Assembly (NCBI GenBank): GCA_943325255.2
Contig: CALPOS020000016.1
Coordinates: forward strand, 1-18,998
Origin: Sphingobacterium thalpophilum
GTDB taxonomy: Bacteria; Bacteroidota; Bacteroidia; Flavobacteriales; Flavobacteriaceae
DNA length: 18,998 nucleotides
Direction: 5' to 3'
Position numbers and translations under genes: made by a program. A model generated the notes under the pieces. That model was given only the letters and a program-made list of their open reading frames with translations, made no database searches and was not told the DNA's origin. Shown here piece after piece: positions 14,799 through 18,998 of the stretch; the first letter of the stretch is position 1, and each line of letters begins with the position of its first letter.

Positions 14799-15581
14799 AT
14801 GGCAACGTATAATAAAAGAGGTTATAAAGCTCCAAAAGAAAAGGAAGAAAAAGATTCAGCTTACATAGAAGATGTAAAAGTTGATGAAAAAGACAGTACA
14901 ACGGCAGGTGTTTTTAATTCTTTAGATGAAACTGCTTCAAAAACTGAAGATTGGGTTGCTAAAAATCAAAAGTATATTTTTGGAGTTGTAGCTGCGATTG
15001 CTTTGGTTACCGTAAGTTATTTATTGTACCAAAAATTTATTGTTCAGCCTAAAGAGGATGAAGCCGCATCAGAGATTTTTGAAGCGCAACAAAATTTCCA
15101 AAAAGCGGTAGATGCAACTACAAACGCTGATTCGTTATTTAATGTATGTCTTAAAGGGGCAAAAGGAAGTCTTGGTTTTGTAGAGATTGCTGATAAATTT
15201 TCAGGTACTTCTGCAGGAAATTTAGCCAACTACTACGCTGGAATTTCTTATTTGAATACAGGAAAATACGCAGAAGCAATTACTTCGCTTGAGAATTTCA
15301 AATCAGAAGATATGATTTTGAGCGTATTAGCAGTTGGTGCCATTGGAGATGCTTATGCTCAGAAAAAACAATATAACGAAGCTTTGGAAAGATATGTCAA
15401 AGCATCTGAAATGAACAAGAACGACATGACAACACCACGTTTCCTGCAAAAGGCAGGTCAAACGGCATTGGCCTTGGGCAAAAAAGCGGATGCACTAAAA
15501 TATTTTACAGAAATTAAGGAAAAATACGAAAGTTCTCCGGAAGGTTCTGCCATAGATGCTTTGATTGGTTTGGCTCAATAA
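14799..15581 (+). CDS. Membrane-anchored tetratricopeptide repeat protein
   Basis: Encodes 260 residues. A charged, lysine-rich cytoplasmic N-terminus (1-55) precedes one transmembrane helix (about 59-78, YIFGVVAAIALVTVSYLLYQ). The rest faces the periplasm and contains TPR-like helical repeats: NYYAGISYLNTGKYAEAITSL (144-164), AIGDAYAQKKQYNEALERYV (181-200) and QKAGQTALALGKKADALKYF (217-236). The layout resembles YfgM-type proteins that associate with secretion machinery, but that is analogy only; partners are unknown. It has a good promoter and lies 66 bases before ribH on the same strand, probably in one transcript. Confidence 0.9.
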   Translation: MATYNKRGYKAPKEKEEKDSAYIEDVKVDEKDSTTAGVFNSLDETASKTEDWVAKNQKYIFGVVAAIALVTVSYLLYQKFIVQPKEDEAASEIFEAQQNFQKAVDATTNADSLFNVCLKGAKGSLGFVEIADKFSGTSAGNLANYYAGISYLNTGKYAEAITSLENFKSEDMILSVLAVGAIGDAYAQKKQYNEALERYVKASEMNKNDMTTPRFLQKAGQTALALGKKADALKYFTEIKEKYESSPEGSAIDALIGLAQ

Positions 15582-15612
15582 TTTTAGATTTCAGGAGAAT
15601 GATTCGGTTTTA

Positions 15613-15647
15613 AATTCAAAATCCTAAATCGCAAATCCTAAATTAAA
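15613..15647 (+). repeat. 7-bp-period array directly before the ribH start codon
   Basis: Five heptamers in register: AATTCAA, AATCCTA, AATCGCA, AATCCTA, AATTAAA, ending exactly at the base before the ATG at 15648. Every unit begins with AAT. The register and total length (35 bp) are the same as for the arrays at 680-714 and 773-807, though the unit sequence differs. Confidence 0.6.
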
Positions 15648-16220
15648 ATGGCTACTGCAAATAAAAACTTATCCAATTACGATAAAAACACAATCCCAAA
15701 TGCGAAAGATTTTCGGTTTGGGATTGTTGTTTCAGAGTGGAATGATTCCATTACCAATGGGTTGTATTCCGGTGCTGAGCGTGCATTAATTGACTGCGGT
15801 GCGTTGCCTCAAAACATCATTCGCTGGAATGTTCCAGGAAGTTTTGAGCTTGTTTACGGTTCAAAAAAAATGATTGAGACGCAGAATGTCGATGTCGTAA
15901 TTACGATCGGCTCTGTTATCAAAGGGGAAACGATGCACTTTGAATTTGTTTGTGAAGGAGTTACTCAAGGAATCAAAGATCTTAACGTATTGTCGGATGT
16001 TGCTGTGATTTTTTGTGTATTAACGGACAATACCGAACAGCAATCCATTGATCGAAGCGGCGGTATTCATGGTAATAAAGGAACAGAGGCCGCTATTGCA
16101 GCGATTAAGATGGCGTATTTGCGTCAACAATCAAAATTAAATTCCAAACATAACAACTTACAGGAATTGTCGAGTGGTCAGCCTCAAATTGAGGATCAAC
16201 CGCGACAGCTTGAAGAATAG
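15648..16220 (+). CDS. ribH: 6,7-dimethyl-8-ribityllumazine synthase
   Basis: Encodes 190 residues. It condenses 5-amino-6-ribitylamino-uracil with 3,4-dihydroxy-2-butanone 4-phosphate, the penultimate riboflavin step. The fold motifs are FGIVVSEWND (24-33), WNVPGSFELVYG (60-71), GSVIKGETMHFEFVC (88-102) with catalytic H97, and SIDRSGGIHGNKG (133-145) with phosphate-binding R136. Residues from about 160 form a polar Gln/Glu/Asn-rich tail of some 30 residues beyond the usual end of the enzyme; similar tails may be normal in flavobacteria. The start is preceded by a heptamer array rather than a ribosome binding site. It is probably co-transcribed with the TPR gene, and a terminator follows. Confidence 0.97.
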   Translation: MATANKNLSNYDKNTIPNAKDFRFGIVVSEWNDSITNGLYSGAERALIDCGALPQNIIRWNVPGSFELVYGSKKMIETQNVDVVITIGSVIKGETMHFEFVCEGVTQGIKDLNVLSDVAVIFCVLTDNTEQQSIDRSGGIHGNKGTEAAIAAIKMAYLRQQSKLNSKHNNLQELSSGQPQIEDQPRQLEE

Positions 16221-16242
16221 ACTTGTTTTATAAATATCTAGT

Positions 16243-16277
16243 AAAACCTGCTTTAATCGAGTAGGTTTTTTCTTTTT
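16243..16277 (+). terminator. Rho-independent terminator of ribH
   Basis: A 10-bp stem (AAAACCTGCT 16243-16252 with AGTAGGTTTT 16260-16269, one G-T pair) with a 7-base loop is followed by TTCTTTTT. It lies 22 bases after the ribH stop and separates ribH from mutL. Confidence 0.8.
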
Positions 16278-16314
16278 ATGATATTCTTGGCTGTAAAAGC
16301 TAGTGGATTTTCGT

Positions 16315-16322
16315 TAAATTTG
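16315..16322 (+). promoter_or_regulatory. -7 box of the mutL-rhomboid unit
   Basis: TAAATTTG is an exact TAnnTTTG match 37 bases before the ATG at 16360. A TTG at 16287-16289 lies 25 bases upstream, slightly beyond the usual range. A small hairpin (TTGGG 16328-16332 with CCCAA 16340-16344) would be at the very start of the transcript. Confidence 0.5.
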
Positions 16323-16359
16323 TCAACTTGGGCGTTAATCCCAATTCTAAATAGTAGAA

Positions 16360-18222
16360 ATGTCGAGTATTATTCAACTACTTCCAGATCATGTTGCCAA
16401 TCAAATTGCCGCCGGTGAAGTGGTGCAACGTCCTGCATCAGTGGTCAAAGAATTATTGGAAAATGCGGTAGATGCAGAAGCGACCGATATCAAATTAATT
16501 ATAAAGGATTCTGGCAAATCGCTGATTCAAGTGATTGATAACGGAAAGGGTATGAATGTTACCGACGCACGATTGTGTTTCGAGCGTCATGCGACTTCTA
16601 AGATTAGAAAGGCGGAAGATTTGTTTCAACTCCATACCAAAGGATTTCGCGGTGAAGCGCTAGCTTCGATTGCAGCCATTGCTCACGTTGAATTAAAAAC
16701 CAAGCAAGATCAAGAGGAGTTGGGCACGCAAATCATTATTGAAGGAAGTAAATTGGTATCTCAAGATGTGGTCGTAACGCCCAGAGGAACTTCATTTTCC
16801 GTTAAGAATTTATTTTTTAATATACCAGCGCGACGCAACTTTCTGAAATCAGAAATTATTGAGTTTAGGCATATTATGGATGAGTTTCAGCGGGTTGCCC
16901 TTGCACATCCAAATATTCATTTTACGTTTTATCACAATGGGAATGAAGTGTTTGTATTACCAATTTCCAATTTAAGACAGCGCATTGTGGCACTTTTTGC
17001 TGGAAAAACCAACGAAAAACTGGTGCCGGCCTCAGAGGAAACGGATATTCTAAAAATAGAAGGATTTGTTGGCAAACCTGAATTTGCGAAGAAAAACCGT
17101 GGGGAGCAATTTTTCTTTGTCAATGATCGCTATATCAAAAGTGGTTATTTGCATCACGCCGTTATGAATGCCTATGAAGGCATACTTCGGGAGGGCACGC
17201 AACCCAGTTATTTCTTGTATTTGACCGTTCCAACGAATACGATCGACATCAACATTCATCCGACAAAAACAGAAATTAAATTTGACGATGAGCAAGCCTT
17301 GTACGCGATATTACGTGCCACCATCAAACATAGTTTAGGGCAATTTAATGTCGCGCCAATTCTTGATTTTGATCGAGACGCCAATTTAGATACACCTTAT
17401 CACTATAAAAATGCGGCGGGGTCTATTCCGACGATTCAAGTGGATGGCAATTACAATCCGTTTTCAGCGGAAATGGCTGCAAAAAAGAATGAAAAGACAA
17501 CCTCTCATTATCAAAGGAAAAATGAGTCGGCTTCATGGGAAGGCTTATATGTCGGATTGAAAGATGATACCGATAGTTTGGTCGACATCGGAGGAATGCA
17601 CTTTGAACAGGATGAGGAAAAATCAAGTTTGTTTGACGGAGAAGAAGTCGAAAAGGACATCAAGAAAACCTACCAAATTCAGAAGAAGTATATCGTCAAT
17701 CCAATCAAATCCGGAATGATTATCGTGGATCAGCAGCGCGCACATCAACGCATATTATATGAACAGTTCTTGACGAATATGACCGTTGAACATGGTGCTA
17801 GTCAGCAATTGTTATTTCCGTTGCATTTGTATTTTTCGAAAAATGAAATCCATCTTATCGAAGAATTACAATTGTCGCTCACCAATACAGGTTTTCAATT
17901 TGATGCCAACCAAGACGATCATATTGTGATTACTGGATTGCCAACGCATGTCTCGGATTCCCAAGTTAACTTAATTTTCGAGCAGTTATTAGGAGATTTA
18001 CATGATGGAATTCCAAGCAATAGTTTTAGTCAAAATGACACCATTGCCAAGTCGATGGCGAAAAGCTTAGCTGTAAAAGCCGGTATGTACTTGACTGAAA
18101 AAGAACAAGAAAATATTGTTAATGGACTGTTTGCTTGTAAAGAACCAAACGTTTCGCCCTTGCAAAAACCTACTTTCATCACGATGAGTGTGGAAGATTT
18201 AGATAAAAAATTCGCCTTATGA
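16360..18222 (+). CDS. mutL: DNA mismatch repair protein MutL
   Basis: Encodes 620 residues. MutL links mismatch recognition by MutS to strand removal. The N-terminal GHKL ATPase has VVKELLENAVDAEATDI with E31 and N35, DNGKGM (60-65), GFRGEALASI (95-104) and GTSFSVKNLFFNIPARRNFL at about 146. A long polar linker (about 345-435) leads to the C-terminal dimerisation domain. There the endonuclease motif, usually DQHA-x2-E-x4-E, reads DQQRAHQRILYE (457-468), so H, A and the first E are replaced. The late motif is SPLQKPTF (599-606) rather than a CPHGRP-like one. It overlaps the rhomboid gene by 4 bp. Identity is secure; nuclease competence is doubtful. Confidence 0.97.
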   Translation: MSSIIQLLPDHVANQIAAGEVVQRPASVVKELLENAVDAEATDIKLIIKDSGKSLIQVIDNGKGMNVTDARLCFERHATSKIRKAEDLFQLHTKGFRGEALASIAAIAHVELKTKQDQEELGTQIIIEGSKLVSQDVVVTPRGTSFSVKNLFFNIPARRNFLKSEIIEFRHIMDEFQRVALAHPNIHFTFYHNGNEVFVLPISNLRQRIVALFAGKTNEKLVPASEETDILKIEGFVGKPEFAKKNRGEQFFFVNDRYIKSGYLHHAVMNAYEGILREGTQPSYFLYLTVPTNTIDINIHPTKTEIKFDDEQALYAILRATIKHSLGQFNVAPILDFDRDANLDTPYHYKNAAGSIPTIQVDGNYNPFSAEMAAKKNEKTTSHYQRKNESASWEGLYVGLKDDTDSLVDIGGMHFEQDEEKSSLFDGEEVEKDIKKTYQIQKKYIVNPIKSGMIIVDQQRAHQRILYEQFLTNMTVEHGASQQLLFPLHLYFSKNEIHLIEELQLSLTNTGFQFDANQDDHIVITGLPTHVSDSQVNLIFEQLLGDLHDGIPSNSFSQNDTIAKSMAKSLAVKAGMYLTEKEQENIVNGLFACKEPNVSPLQKPTFITMSVEDLDKKFAL

Positions 18223-18968
18223 TGCAGATTACGCCAACTGTAAAGCAGTTGCTTATTATTAATATTTTGTTTTTTGCTGGAACCTTGTTTGTAGGTGAGC
18301 AAGCCTACGATTATCTTTCTTTGTTCTTTTTTGAGAATTCCAAATTTGAATATTGGCAAATTCTCACCCATATGTTTATGCACGGTGGCTTTATGCACAT
18401 CGCCTTTAACATGTTTGCTTTGTATTCTTTTGGATCATCATTAGAATATTTTTGGGGTGGAAAGAAGTTCTTGTTTTTTTATATTTCTTGTGGATTGGGA
18501 GCAGCGTTACTACATTCACTTGTTAATTATTTTCTTTTTCATAACGGGCTAAACGCTTTGATTGACGCTGGATTTTCGCAAACAGAAATTTACACTTTGT
18601 TAAATGAAGGAAAATTAGATACGCGATGGGTCGACACACTAGGAAACTCTGGATTGACCAATTTTACTAGTGCATTTGCTTCTCCAGCAGTCGGCGCTTC
18701 AGGTGCCATCTACGGATTGCTCGTCGCATTTGCCTTTATGGTTCCCAATGCTGAATTGGCGTTGATGTTTATTCCAGTTCCAATAAAAGCGAAATATTTT
18801 GTGCCAGGACTATTGGTGGTCGATTTGATATTGGGCGTTTCCGGACAATCGATCTTTGGCGGCGCGAGTGGAATAGCCCATTTTGCTCATATTGGCGGTG
18901 CGCTGGTGGGTTTTTTAATGATGTGGTATTGGAAGAAGAATCAATTTACGGGTAATCGATGGAATTAG
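18219..18968 (+). CDS. Rhomboid family intramembrane serine protease
   Basis: Encodes 249 residues (or 248 from the second ATG at 18222). Rhomboids cleave substrates within the lipid bilayer using a Ser-His dyad. HMFMHGGFMHIAFN (51-64) matches the GlpG segment holding H145, H150 and N154 (here H55, H60, N64). GASGAIYG carries catalytic S161 and HFAHIGG carries H224. Hydrophobic segments lie near 10-25, 56-72, 84-105, 158-176, 193-208 and 217-237. A polar insertion of about 50 residues (106-156) precedes the serine helix. The start overlaps the mutL stop (ATGA), so translation is coupled. Substrates are unknown. Confidence 0.94.
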   Translation: MMQITPTVKQLLIINILFFAGTLFVGEQAYDYLSLFFFENSKFEYWQILTHMFMHGGFMHIAFNMFALYSFGSSLEYFWGGKKFLFFYISCGLGAALLHSLVNYFLFHNGLNALIDAGFSQTEIYTLLNEGKLDTRWVDTLGNSGLTNFTSAFASPAVGASGAIYGLLVAFAFMVPNAELALMFIPVPIKAKYFVPGLLVVDLILGVSGQSIFGGASGIAHFAHIGGALVGFLMMWYWKKNQFTGNRWN

Positions 18969-18983
18969 GTGGCTTGAAGAAAA

Positions 18984-18998
18984 GAGTGAAGAGTGAAG
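18984..18998 (+). repeat. 7-bp-period repeat, cut by the window edge
   Basis: GAGTGAA occurs twice in tandem (18984-18990, 18991-18997) and a third copy may begin at 18998. It lies 15 bases after the rhomboid stop. The array may continue beyond the window. Confidence 0.45.

Noticed and set aside
1..18998. Mobile elements, CRISPR, toxin-antitoxin or defence genes
   Set aside because: No transposase, integrase, direct-repeat spacer array, nuclease-partner pair or restriction gene was recognised; all substantial coding regions are assigned to housekeeping, envelope or secreted protein families.

Overview
The window is an AT-rich stretch of a Bacteroidota chromosome, most likely Flavobacteriaceae (Flavobacterium or a close relative). 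The evidence is a secreted protein with a type IX secretion sorting domain, a cyclophilin-FKBP fusion of the kind described in flavobacteria, near absence of Shine-Dalgarno sites, and several copies of the flavobacterial -7 promoter motif TAnnTTTG. Gene density is high and almost all genes are housekeeping or envelope genes. I see no phage, insertion sequence, CRISPR array, tRNA or rRNA.

Layout. Positions 1-1477, minus strand: start of a probable isocitrate dehydrogenase gene, then rplS (L19) and trmD, each with its own promoter. The rplS promoter lies inside an array of 7-bp repeats and its leader can fold into a long hairpin. A structured, repeat-containing element lies just upstream of the trmD promoter (about 1519-1622). 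Positions 1774-3149, plus strand: a dual-family prolyl isomerase and a small cytochrome c lipoprotein. Positions 3248-6836, minus strand: glgA, glgC and a T9SS-sorted secreted protein. Positions 7024-7377, plus strand: a CsaA/YgjH-type tRNA-binding protein, convergent with the following block after one base. Positions 7379-14552, minus strand: recF, a rhodanese-thioredoxin lipoprotein, a DUF2461 protein, a GT4 glycosyltransferase, an AsnB-type amidotransferase, murB and a PaiB-like flavoprotein. Two junctions in this block are TAATG stop/start overlaps. Positions 14799-18968, plus strand: a membrane-anchored TPR protein, ribH, mutL and a rhomboid protease.

How the genes work together. trmD and rplS pair tRNA modification with ribosome assembly. 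glgA and glgC make the ADP-glucose and alpha-1,4-glucan of the glycogen route. The DUF2461-GT4-AsnB-MurB string is the part whose joint role is least obvious: coupled translation suggests a glycosyltransferase and an amidotransferase acting together on an envelope polymer, next to a peptidoglycan precursor enzyme. mutL and the rhomboid gene overlap by 4 bp.

The most interesting signals are small and non-coding: 7-bp-period repeat arrays at three separate sites, one of which supplies both promoter boxes of rplS; the candidate L19 leader hairpin; and the structured element before trmD. I found no convincing new multi-gene system; the AsnB/GT4/MurB operon is the best protein-level candidate.
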